From: Anaerolineae bacterium
Lineage (GTDB): Bacteria; Chloroflexota; Anaerolineae; SpSt-600
Reading direction: 5' to 3'
DNA length: 14,042 nt
Assembly (NCBI GenBank): GCA_028275425.1
Contig: JAPWUT010000022.1
Coordinates: forward strand, 1 to 14,042
In this document: positions 6,383-13,368 of the stretch, piece after piece
Position numbering within the stretch: the stretch's first letter is position 1
Layout: each line of letters starts with the position of its first letter
Made by a program: the position numbers and the translations under genes
The notes under the pieces: generated by a model
What the model saw: the letters and a program-made list of their open reading frames with translations, nothing else
What the model was told of the DNA's origin: nothing
Database searches by the model: none

Positions 6383-6847
6383 ATGAGGGGGCGGAAGCTC
6401 CGGATAGAATGGAGGGAGGATGAAAGCTTCTGGCGGATGCGCTACCAGGAGGAAAACAGGCCCGAAGCAAAGAGGCGCTTACAGGCCCTTTGGCTTGTCA
6501 GGCGAGGATACAAGCTTGCCAAGGTAGCCTGGCTCATCGGCGTCCATATCCGGACGGTTAACCGTTGGCTCTCTTGGTACAAAAAAGGAGGGCTTGAAGA
6601 ACTATTAGCCCATCGCCGAGGAAATCTGAAAGGGAGAAAGCCTTTCTTAACCCAAGAGCAATTTTTAAAGCTGGAGGAAGAAGCCAACCAGAACCCTTAT
6701 TTCACTACGAGGATGGCCCTCGCTTGGGTCAGGGAGAACTTCGGTGTAAACTATTCTTACCAAGGCATGTACAGCCTGCTCAGGCGAAGAGGCCTTCTGG
6801 CAAAGAGCAAATCCAAAGCCGAGGAAAGGGAGGGACCGGTTCTGTGA
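6383..6847 (+). CDS. IS630-transposase-like HTH protein lacking the catalytic domain
   Basis: These 154 residues match the N-terminal DNA-binding half of IS630-type transposases: a first helix-turn-helix (about residues 42-66, KLAKVAWLIGVHIRTVNRWL), a GLEELLAHRRG linker, and a winged helix (about 105-138, YFTTRMALAWVRENFGVNYS followed by a G-M-Y-S-L-L-RRRGL segment). The DDE nuclease half that normally follows is absent; only 16 bases separate this stop from the next gene. The start codon is preceded by GAGG overlapping the ccsA stop (TGAGGAGCCATG), so it is read as part of the operon. Either it is the remains of an insertion that lost its catalytic part without breaking the operon, or a domesticated DNA-binding regulator. 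Its intact frame and integrated RBS favour the second, as inference only. Confidence 0.82.
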   Translation: MRGRKLRIEWREDESFWRMRYQEENRPEAKRRLQALWLVRRGYKLAKVAWLIGVHIRTVNRWLSWYKKGGLEELLAHRRGNLKGRKPFLTQEQFLKLEEEANQNPYFTTRMALAWVRENFGVNYSYQGMYSLLRRRGLLAKSKSKAEEREGPVL

Positions 6848-6863
6848 AGCGAGGTGGTGAGAG

Positions 6864-8066
6864 ATGGTGAGCAGGCGTAATTTCCTGAAGTTTATAGCCG
6901 CTGCAGCCGGGGCTTTGGGATTTGCTTCCCTTTCCAGAAGATTTCGCAGTGTAATAGCTCAAACCGAACTTCCTCCCAATGCCAAAGAAGCACTTTACTA
7001 CGTCCCCGGAGGGAAAGAAACCGCTGATTGCCTTAGGTGCCACACTTCCCCTGAACCTTCACGCACCCTCTACTGTCACATTCCCCACAAGGGCAATTAT
7101 GTAAAATGTCAGCTCTGCCCCAAAGGATGCCTCATAAGCGAAGGCCGCCGAGGGGATTGCCGGGTTCGGGAAAACAGAGGTGGCAAGCTTTACACCATGG
7201 TTTACGGTAACCCGTGCGCCGTCCACAATGACCCGATAGAGAAGAAGCCTTTCTACCACTTCCTTCCTGGAACCATGGCCTTATCGTTGGCCACGGCTGG
7301 ATGCAACCTCCACTGCCTATATTGCCAGAACTGGAGCATCTCTCAAGTTCCTCCAGAGCAGACTGAGAACTACGAGCTATCCCCCGAAGAGATAGTGATG
7401 GTGGCCGAGAAGCTCGGAAGCTCATCCATAGCCTTTACCTATACCGAACCAACCATATTCTACGAGTATATGAGCGACATAGCCCGCTTGGCCCGGCCCA
7501 AAGGGATAAGGTGCATAGTCATTAGCGCCGGATACATAAACCCTGAGCCTCTCCGGCAACTCTGCAAGATTGTGGACGCTATCAAGATTGACTTCAAAGG
7601 CTTCAGCGAAGAGTTCTACCGCAAAGTCTGCTTTGGCACACTAAAGCCGGTCCTGAACACCATGAAGATAATCCGAGAAGAGGGGGTCCATCTGGAAATA
7701 GTGAACTTAGTAGTGCCTACCCTCAACGATTCGGAAGAGCAAATAAGGGGATTGTGCCGCTGGATTGTGGAAAACCTGGGGCCGGATGTCCCGACTCACT
7801 TCTCCCGTTTCTTCCCCCAGTATAAGCTAACCCACTTACCACCGACCCCGGTGAGCACTTTGGAAATGGCGAGAGAAATAGCGGTGGAGGAGGGGATAAA
7901 ATTTGCCTATGTGGGGAATGTGCCAGGCCATAAATGGGATAACACCTATTGCCCAAGGTGCGGCAAGGCGATAATAACCCGCATGGGGTTTAACGTAGTA
8001 GAATACCACCTGAAAGGCGGGAAGTGCGAATATTGCGGGGAATCCATACCAGGGGTCTGGGTTTAG
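6864..8066 (+). CDS. Tat-signal radical SAM enzyme, AmmeMemoRadiSam type
   Basis: The 400-residue protein starts with a twin-arginine signal (SRRNFLKF, then a hydrophobic stretch to about residue 23 and an AQ site near 32). The radical SAM cluster is C147-x3-C151-x2-C154 in AGCNLHCLYCQNWSIS, preceded by CQLCPKGC (82-89) and RENRGGKLYTMVYG, as in the radical SAM members of the AmmeMemoRadiSam system, relatives of pyruvate-formate-lyase activases. The C-terminus adds two Cys pairs (363/366 and 388/391), probably a zinc ribbon or a second metal site. Residues 56-60 read CLRCH, a heme-c-like CxxCH motif not expected in the family. AMMECR1 and Memo partners are not in the window. The enzyme is last in an operon with a CcsA-like gene. 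Its start has a GAGGTGG sequence upstream. The target of its chemistry is unknown. Confidence 0.88.
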   Translation: MVSRRNFLKFIAAAAGALGFASLSRRFRSVIAQTELPPNAKEALYYVPGGKETADCLRCHTSPEPSRTLYCHIPHKGNYVKCQLCPKGCLISEGRRGDCRVRENRGGKLYTMVYGNPCAVHNDPIEKKPFYHFLPGTMALSLATAGCNLHCLYCQNWSISQVPPEQTENYELSPEEIVMVAEKLGSSSIAFTYTEPTIFYEYMSDIARLARPKGIRCIVISAGYINPEPLRQLCKIVDAIKIDFKGFSEEFYRKVCFGTLKPVLNTMKIIREEGVHLEIVNLVVPTLNDSEEQIRGLCRWIVENLGPDVPTHFSRFFPQYKLTHLPPTPVSTLEMAREIAVEEGIKFAYVGNVPGHKWDNTYCPRCGKAIITRMGFNVVEYHLKGGKCEYCGESIPGVWV

Positions 8067-9538
8067 GCTTCCAATTTCTTGGGGAATACCACCGTGGCAA
8101 TCGTCCCACTTCCATCCGCCCTTTCCAGATTGAACTTTCCCCGCAATTCCTCTTCAGCCAAAGTCTTCACAATTTTCAGCCCCAGGCTTTCCGTCTGTAA
8201 GGGCTCAAACCCTTCGGGAAGGCCGACTCCATCATCGTGCACTGTAATCTTAACCTTGCCTTCCAAGTCCTCAATGTTCACCGTTATGTGCCCGATTGTT
8301 CGGTCCTTGTAGCCGTGCTCTAAGGCGTTCTGCAAAAGCTCGTTCACTATGAGGGCACAAGCGGTAGCCTGCTCTGAGGGCAGTAGTATTTCAGGCCCTT
8401 GGATTTCTATGGATATGCGCTTTTCCGGCGTTAGCATTCCTTCCTTAGCCTGCTCCACTATCTTGCGGCACAGTTCTCTTAAGTCAATGAAGTTTGTGGC
8501 ATGCTCTGAGAGGAACTCGTGGATTATGGCTATGCTTAGGATTCGGTTGATGCTATCGTTTAAAGCGGCCTTGGCTTCTTCACTTGATACACGCCGGGCC
8601 TGAAGACGCAAGAGGGCGGCCACGGTCTGGAGATTGTTCTTGATGCGGTGGTGAATTTCCTTAATCAGGGCCGTTTTAACTCTAAGCTCTTTTTCCTTGC
8701 GGCGTTCATCGGTAGCATCATGGATTATGAGCATAGCTCCGGCCAAGGCCATGGAAGGCTTGCCCAAAAGCGGGGTTAGAATTTCCCTGAAGCGAGAAGG
8801 TGGCTCATAAATTGGGAGGGCTCGCTTTATCCAAACTATATCTCCTCCCAGATTCTCCTCCTCTTGCCGAAACTCCTCCTCTTCCAAAGCCGCCTTGAGC
8901 ATCTCCCTGTCTCCGGCAGGGAGGCGGGACAGAGAAGCATCCCTTAAATCACGCATTATCCCTACCTTGCGGTAGAGGTTAGCGGCTACTCCGCTCACGT
9001 AGCGTATGAACCCCTGGTCATCTACCACGATTATTCCATCCTGTTCAGTTACGGGGTAGAAAGACTGGGTTTTCTCCAAGAGGCCGCGGCGGGCCATGTG
9101 ATGGAGGTAATGGAGGGCGAGTTGGAAAACGGGGCTACGACGGCGCCGCCTCTCGTATTCCAAGAGGTTGGATTCAAAGCTAAGGACGCCCACAATTCGT
9201 TCCTTGCCGTCCACTACGGAAAAAGTTTCCTCAACCATTGGAGCATCCATACCCAAAAGCAAACCTTGCCCTTTCCAGTAGCCTGAGCGCCTGAAGGCTC
9301 TGAAAACAAGAGGCCTCTCAACCCTGTAGACGTAACGGCCTTGAAGGCTCTCAGGATAAAGAGGGGAGATTGAGCGAGGCCTGACATGCGTCAAAATCAC
9401 TACGGCATCCTTGGCCGGAACTTTGTAATAGACGAAAGCATCGGCCTTGGTTAAATCAGCGATGAAGTTTAGGCCAGCTATCACCCGCTTTAGGACTTCC
9501 CAATCCTCTTCCCTGACCAATATTCCTGGGAAGACCAC
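8063..9538 (-). CDS. Sensor histidine kinase, PdtaS-like (GAF-like/PAS/HisKA_2/HATPase)
   Basis: The 491-residue soluble kinase has an N-terminal GAF-like sensor (about 1-150, with the SISPLYPESLQGR segment), a PAS domain (about 155-280, DGIIVVDDQGFIRYVSG), a HisKA_2 dimerisation domain with phospho-acceptor His296 or His297 in EIHHRIKNNLQTVAALLRLQ, and an HATPase_c domain with N box NELLQNALEHGY (from 399), G1 box HDDGVGL (434-440) and SLGLKIVKTL. This order is that of mycobacterial PdtaS, which phosphorylates an ANTAR-domain RNA-binding regulator (PdtaR) that controls transcription antitermination; no regulator gene is in the window. There are no membrane segments, so the signal is sensed in the cytoplasm. 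The start is GTG at 9538 with GGGGG about 6 bases ahead. Its stop overlaps that of the radical SAM gene by 4 bases. Confidence 0.9.
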   Translation of the reverse strand: MVFPGILVREEDWEVLKRVIAGLNFIADLTKADAFVYYKVPAKDAVVILTHVRPRSISPLYPESLQGRYVYRVERPLVFRAFRRSGYWKGQGLLLGMDAPMVEETFSVVDGKERIVGVLSFESNLLEYERRRRRSPVFQLALHYLHHMARRGLLEKTQSFYPVTEQDGIIVVDDQGFIRYVSGVAANLYRKVGIMRDLRDASLSRLPAGDREMLKAALEEEEFRQEEENLGGDIVWIKRALPIYEPPSRFREILTPLLGKPSMALAGAMLIIHDATDERRKEKELRVKTALIKEIHHRIKNNLQTVAALLRLQARRVSSEEAKAALNDSINRILSIAIIHEFLSEHATNFIDLRELCRKIVEQAKEGMLTPEKRISIEIQGPEILLPSEQATACALIVNELLQNALEHGYKDRTIGHITVNIEDLEGKVKITVHDDGVGLPEGFEPLQTESLGLKIVKTLAEEELRGKFNLERADGSGTIATVVFPKKLEA

Positions 9539-9568
9539 TTCGTCCCCCTTTTGGAAGTGTTCAGTGAA

Positions 9569-9596
9569 ATTATAGCAGGTTTCTCGGCCCCGGCAA
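9569..9596 (-). promoter_or_regulatory. Promoter of the histidine kinase gene
   Basis: On the minus strand TATAAT (9574-9569) is a perfect -10 box. TTGCCG (9596-9591) 16 bases upstream matches four of six -35 positions. Transcription would start near 9562, some 24 bases before the GTG at 9538. Confidence 0.68.
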
Positions 9597-9743
9597 AAAG
9601 ATTAAAGGTGGTGTGCCCCGGGGTGGCAAAATGGTAAAAGCAGGCTTCTCGCCCATCTTTTTATCCTGGGGGCACATCCTCCAGCTCCCCGCCCTGGACC
9701 CTTTCCGAGGCCGAAAGGGGAGAACCCCGCCGAATTCTAAAAG
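9597..9743. other. Core of the divergent intergenic region 9539-9798, no gene
   Basis: The 260-bp spacer between the divergent kinase and surface-protein genes holds both promoters at its ends. In between are a CCCCGGGG palindrome (9616-9623) and a 7-bp inverted repeat CCCTTTC/GAAAGGG (about 9709-9729). A 13-base motif, AGCAGGTTTCTCG at 9574-9586, recurs with one change at 9639-9651. No open frame here has an RBS or a recognisable product, so I see only possible regulatory sites. Confidence 0.5.
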
Positions 9744-9772
9744 TTGCTTTTTGTGTGGGCAAGAGGTATAAA
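9744..9772 (+). promoter_or_regulatory. Promoter of the surface-protein gene
   Basis: TTGCTT (-35, 9744-9749) and TATAAA (-10, 9767-9772) are separated by exactly 17 bases. Transcription would start near 9779, leaving a 20-base leader that carries AAGGAGG (9787-9793) 5 bases before the ATG at 9799. Confidence 0.75.
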
Positions 9773-9798
9773 GAGTTGAAGCCAAGAAGGAGGAAGAC

Positions 9799-10725
9799 AT
9801 GAAGGTTTTGCTGAAGCTTTCCCTGCTAATTGTGATTTTGTTCCTGGCGGTGGTTCCCGCTTTCGCTCAGCAACCGCCGTGCTCTAACCTAATTGTCAAC
9901 GGGAGCTTTGAAGAGGACGGAGGATGGCATTGGGAACTTACCCCTAAACCGCCAACCTTCACTCAGGACGCTGCCTGGGACGGTAGCCGCTCTATGCTCC
10001 TTGGTAACCTTGACCCGTCAACCGATACCTTAGCTTTTTCCTCCGTGTGGCAGGATATAACCGTGCCGGCGGATGCTTCTTCGGTCAAATTGGCTTTCCA
10101 CTATAAGCTGGTTTCCCAGGGACAACAGGCCTTTGACGAAGCTAAATTCGTGCTCCTCAACCCAGCCGATGGCTCAATCTTGGCCGTGCCTTGGAGAGAG
10201 AAGCAGGATACAGCCGGGGGATGGGAAGAGGTCACAATTGACCTTACAAGTTTGACCAGGGGGCAAACCATCCGCTTCTACTTCGGCGTAGTGAACGATG
10301 GCAACGGCAACCCCACGGCTATGTACCTTGACGATGTCCGCCTCATGGTTTGCACCGGCTATGCTCCGCTTCCGACCCCAACCACTATGCCTGCAGTGGT
10401 AACTCCAACGCCAACGCCCGTGCCCGCAGTGGCCACTCCAACGCCAACTGCACTGCTCACCCCAACCTTTACTCCTGCTCTAACACCTACTACACCCATA
10501 ACCCCCGCCTCGCTTCCATTCATTTCAGCTACCAGCACTCCTACACCCCAACCTAAAGCTCGGCCTGCTGTGCCGATAACGGCAATCAGCATAGTCGTCG
10601 TAATCTTGGGGGCTATAGTCATTTTACCAATCGCCTTCATAGTCTTAAGGGCTTCTAAGGGCCGGGGAAAGGCTAAAGCTGAAGGGCAATCGCCACAAGA
10701 AAGTGGTGGTCAAAGCGCAGGGTGA
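9799..10725 (+). CDS. Membrane-anchored surface protein with carbohydrate-binding-like domain and Thr/Pro linker
   Basis: The 308-residue protein has a signal peptide (cleavage after AFA, residue 23) and a beta-sandwich domain from about 28 to 186 that opens with NLIVNGSFEEDGGWHW and contains WQDITVPADASSVKLAFHYK and a closing AMYLDDVRLMVC. This pattern is typical of galactose-binding-like or carbohydrate-binding modules; Cys28 and Cys185 bracket the domain and may form a disulfide. Residues 190-255 are a Thr/Pro-rich spacer (TPTPTPVPAVATPTPT). A membrane helix follows (258-283), then a basic, Gly/Gln-rich tail inside the cell. The build suggests a binding domain held away from the membrane on a stalk. 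The ligand is unknown and no enzyme motif is seen. The last 16 bases overlap the 3' end of the convergent amidohydrolase gene. Confidence 0.85.
   Translation: MKVLLKLSLLIVILFLAVVPAFAQQPPCSNLIVNGSFEEDGGWHWELTPKPPTFTQDAAWDGSRSMLLGNLDPSTDTLAFSSVWQDITVPADASSVKLAFHYKLVSQGQQAFDEAKFVLLNPADGSILAVPWREKQDTAGGWEEVTIDLTSLTRGQTIRFYFGVVNDGNGNPTAMYLDDVRLMVCTGYAPLPTPTTMPAVVTPTPTPVPAVATPTPTALLTPTFTPALTPTTPITPASLPFISATSTPTPQPKARPAVPITAISIVVVILGAIVILPIAFIVLRASKGRGKAKAEGQSPQESGGQSAG
10393..10458 (+). repeat. In-frame 33-bp tandem duplication in the Thr/Pro stalk
   Basis: Two copies of a 33-base unit (10393-10425 and 10426-10458) both begin GCAGTGG and share ACTCCAACGCCAAC. They encode AVVTPTPTPVP and AVATPTPTALL. 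This is a small slippage-type expansion of the linker of the surface protein and keeps the reading frame. Confidence 0.8.
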
Positions 10726-12287
10726 AGGAAAGCAATTTCGCCCCCGATTATCGTCCCTAAAACCTCTATGGCGGGGATTTTCTCCGGAGCAGTTCGGAAT
10801 ATATCGTCAGAGAGGATGGTGATATCGGCCAAGAAGCCAGGGGCAAGGGTTCCGCGGCTCTTCTCTTCCCCTGCGGCGAAGGCGTTCCCCCAAGTGTAGG
10901 CTCGGATTGCCTCCTCTACCGTGAGGCATTGCTCCGGGAACCAACCTTCAGGTCCAGGGGAACCATCAAGGCGACGCCTGGTCACAGCAGCGTAAATCCC
11001 CAAAAGGGGGTCCGGAGGCTCCACGGGACAATCGGAGCCAAAGGCTAAGATTGTGCCGGCCTCAAGGAGGCTACGCCAAGCATAGGCCCACCGGCAACGC
11101 TCTTTCCCCCAGTAACGCTCGGCCATCTCCATGTCGGAAGTGGCATGTATGGGTTGCATTGAGGCCACAACCCCAAGCTTCGCCAAACGAGGTAGGTCCT
11201 GAGGTGTAAGGAGTTGGACATGCTCAATGCGGTGGCGGAGTCGGGGTGCCTTCTCCAGAGCATCCAACACAACCCGATTGGCCCTATCGCCTATGGCGTG
11301 AACGGCTACCGAGAGGCCTGCTTCCCCAGCTTTCAAGACCAGCTCCTCAAGCTCCTCAGGGGTTATGGTCAGGATTCCCAAGTTTTCTGGCTCTCCAAGG
11401 TAAGGCTCAAGCATGGCCGCCGTCCGGGAGCCAAGGGTGCCATCGGCAAAGATTTTGACCCCACCGATGCGCAAGTATTCATCCCCAAAGCCGCTTTTTA
11501 TTCCGAGCTTTACAGCTGCTTCCAAGTTTTCAGCAGGGATGTGGTGAAGGATGCGCATCTTGAGTTTGCCTTGGCTCTTTAGGCTCTGGAGGAGAGATAA
11601 GGCCCTCTCATCCTCGCAATTGTGAAGCCCTACCAAACCCTTGCGCAAAAGGCTTTCCATAGCCTCTTCTACGCTACGTTGAAGCAGGGGGGAGGAAGCT
11701 TCCACACGCTGCTTAACCAGCTCGGCTGCCTTCTCTTTGAGGATACCCGTGGGCTGACCAAGTTCGTCGCGCTCAATCACACCGCCAGGTGGGTCAGGGG
11801 TGAAGGAATTTATCCCCAAATCCTTCAGAGCGAGGGAGTTGAGCCAGAGGGTATGGCCATCCTTGCTCCAGAGAGCAACAGGATGATTGGGAGCGACTGC
11901 ATCCAAATCCCTGCGGGTTGGGAAAGAAGGGTCTGGCCAGAGGTTCCTGTCCCACCCCCCACCGATTACCCATTGTCCCTCGGGGATTGAAGAAACCTTG
12001 GCGGCTACTTTCTCCAGAACTTTATCCTTTGAATCAAGGCCAGCGAGGTCCAAAGTTGAGAGACGCAGGGCATAGCTCAAAAGGTGGAAGTGGCCATCCA
12101 CAAGGCCGGGGATAGCAGTGGCCCCTTTGAGGTCAATGGCCATTCCTTCGGGGCTCAAGAGCGAGAGGATTTCTTGGGCCGAACCTGCCTTAAGCACTCT
12201 ACCTGCCCTTATGGCAATAGCTTGGTTCGGAAAGGGGTTGACCATATCGTAAACAAAGCCATTGTAGAGCACAAGGTCGGCATCCAT
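10710..12287 (-). CDS. YtcJ-type amidohydrolase
   Basis: The 525-residue protein is a complete amidohydrolase-superfamily enzyme. It has an N-terminal beta-strand part (VLYNGFVYDM... to ATAIPGLVDGHFH), the metal ligands His66 and His68, Lys278 in GGVKIFADGTLGSR (probable carboxylated lysine), His330 in AVHAIGDRAN, His356 in RHRIEHVQL and Asp419 in FGSDCPVEPPDPL. The C-terminal part returns to the beta domain (GTLAPGFLADITILSDD). Members of the YtcJ group hydrolyse amide or ester bonds of small molecules, and most have no proven substrate. It has no signal peptide, so it is cytoplasmic. AGGAGG (12299-12294) overlaps the stop of the archaemetzincin gene and precedes the ATG at 12287, making it the last gene of a four-gene operon. 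Confidence 0.92.
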   Translation of the reverse strand: MDADLVLYNGFVYDMVNPFPNQAIAIRAGRVLKAGSAQEILSLLSPEGMAIDLKGATAIPGLVDGHFHLLSYALRLSTLDLAGLDSKDKVLEKVAAKVSSIPEGQWVIGGGWDRNLWPDPSFPTRRDLDAVAPNHPVALWSKDGHTLWLNSLALKDLGINSFTPDPPGGVIERDELGQPTGILKEKAAELVKQRVEASSPLLQRSVEEAMESLLRKGLVGLHNCEDERALSLLQSLKSQGKLKMRILHHIPAENLEAAVKLGIKSGFGDEYLRIGGVKIFADGTLGSRTAAMLEPYLGEPENLGILTITPEELEELVLKAGEAGLSVAVHAIGDRANRVVLDALEKAPRLRHRIEHVQLLTPQDLPRLAKLGVVASMQPIHATSDMEMAERYWGKERCRWAYAWRSLLEAGTILAFGSDCPVEPPDPLLGIYAAVTRRRLDGSPGPEGWFPEQCLTVEEAIRAYTWGNAFAAGEEKSRGTLAPGFLADITILSDDIFRTAPEKIPAIEVLGTIIGGEIAFLHPAL

Positions 12288-12297
12288 AGCTTCCCTC

Positions 12298-12825
12298 CTA
12301 AAGGCGGGCCTTAAGGGCCGAAAGGCAACGGGGGCAAAATTCGGCTTTCTTTATGTCAGTATCGCGCAGGGAATTGGAGAAATGCATCACGCATGATGGG
12401 TCAGGGCAATGGGCGAGGCCCCAGGTATGGCCAAGTTCGTGGACGGCTTCCTTCAAAGTTCTCTCCAAAAAGATGCCTTCATCCTCAAGCAAGCCGTAGA
12501 AGCTTTGGTGAAGTCTGGCCAGCGAGATTACTGCCTCCCTCCCTCCGAGCGATGCCTGGCCGAAGACAAAGTTAAGCCCCTGCGTATAGAGGTCTACTTC
12601 GGTAACTCCGAGGACTTTCTCCGCCCCTTCGGCCTTAATTTTCGCCAGTTCTTTGAGGAACAAATCGGAAAGGTACTGGCGGCGGGAGGGGTTAAAGGCA
12701 TGGGGTGGAATGGGTAAAGGGGGAAGCTGAGCGCATTCTCTGCCGAAAGTTCTACTCAGTGCTTCCTCAAGGTAATCCAGGATTTTCTTCTCCACTTGGC
12801 CAAAAGGGACAATGGCTATTTTCAT
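12298..12825 (-). CDS. amzA: Archaemetzincin zinc metalloprotease (family M54)
   Basis: The 175-residue protein carries the metzincin zinc site H129-E-L-G-H133-TWGLAH139 followed by the archaemetzincin cysteine pattern C140-x4-C145-V-M147 and, 16 residues on, C164-P-R-C167, with HFSNSLRDTD between. The cysteines bind a second, structural zinc in known members. The length fits the short archaeal and bacterial type, not the longer human AMZ proteins. The N-terminus has no signal, so it is cytoplasmic; the natural substrate of the family is not established. The ATG at 12825 overlaps the TGA of the upstream HD gene (ATGA), which implies coupled translation. Archaemetzincins are common in archaea and patchy in bacteria, so the gene may have entered the lineage by transfer; its base use does not stand out from its neighbours. 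Confidence 0.95.
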   Translation of the reverse strand: MKIAIVPFGQVEKKILDYLEEALSRTFGRECAQLPPLPIPPHAFNPSRRQYLSDLFLKELAKIKAEGAEKVLGVTEVDLYTQGLNFVFGQASLGGREAVISLARLHQSFYGLLEDEGIFLERTLKEAVHELGHTWGLAHCPDPSCVMHFSNSLRDTDIKKAEFCPRCLSALKARL

Positions 12826-13358
12826 TTCGTCCCATCCACTTCTTGAAGGGCTTTGAGGAGCTCCAGCTGCTCAGGTGTAGGGTCCCACGGTGGAAGCTCC
12901 AAAGTTGGTTGGTGCCTGAGTATAAGCTCAACGGTGAGAGGGGAGCAACCGAGCCTCTTAGCCATTTCGGCCCCTAAGATTGGGTGGTAGTAGTGGATGT
13001 AAAAGGGACGGCGCCAGCCATCGGGTACGGCAAGCCATTTCAAGGCTATGGGGAAGAAAGCTCTGATTAGGACTATGGCTACCCTGTGCCAGAGGTGAAT
13101 ATCCCCTCCTCCTTTCCCGATATCGTGGAGCAGGGCAGCCTTCAAGAGGTCGGGGTGGGTCTTGCCTTCGCGCACAAGGGTATAGTAAACCTCAAGGCTG
13201 TGACGTTGGTCGGCAGCGCTTATCCGGCCGAAAGCGGCCAGTTCCTCGGGGTTAAGGTTCTCCCTAAGCACTTGCCAATCCTCTTCATCCAGGTTAGCCG
13301 AGAGGGCCTGGAAGAATTGGCGGGCTCTGTATAAAGCCTGCTTGATAAGCCTGAACAT
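12822..13358 (-). CDS. HD-domain hydrolase
   Basis: The 178-residue protein contains an HD metal-phosphohydrolase domain: His53 (DQRHSLEVYY), His78-Asp79 in AALLHDIGKGGG, His122/His125 in YIHYYHPILGAEMAKRLG, and His149 in ILRHQ. A hydrophobic stretch (about 92-111, VAIVLIRAFFPIALKWLAVP) between the HD pair and the later histidines may be a membrane-touching insert. HD proteins cleave phosphate esters of nucleotides and related compounds; the substrate here is unknown. The start ATG has AAGGAG 5 bases ahead, inside the gap of 10 bases after the protease gene. It overlaps the archaemetzincin gene by 4 bases. Confidence 0.88.
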   Translation of the reverse strand: MFRLIKQALYRARQFFQALSANLDEEDWQVLRENLNPEELAAFGRISAADQRHSLEVYYTLVREGKTHPDLLKAALLHDIGKGGGDIHLWHRVAIVLIRAFFPIALKWLAVPDGWRRPFYIHYYHPILGAEMAKRLGCSPLTVELILRHQPTLELPPWDPTPEQLELLKALQEVDGTK

Positions 13359-13368
13359 GGGCGCTCCT

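Noticed and set aside
5683..6423. 246-residue frame overlapping ccsA
   Set aside because: It is a shadow in another frame with charged, unpatterned residues, whereas the ccsA frame has clear family motifs and membrane segments.
6383..6863. Complete IS630 element
   Set aside because: There is no DDE domain, no terminal inverted repeats and no TA duplication that I can see; the neighbours are intact.
6864..8066. Full AmmeMemoRadiSam system
   Set aside because: Only the radical SAM component is present; no AMMECR1 or Memo-like gene is found in the window.
10350..10640. Frames on both strands over the Thr/Pro linker region
   Set aside because: They are by-products of the repetitive ACNCCN codons in the linker of the surface protein.
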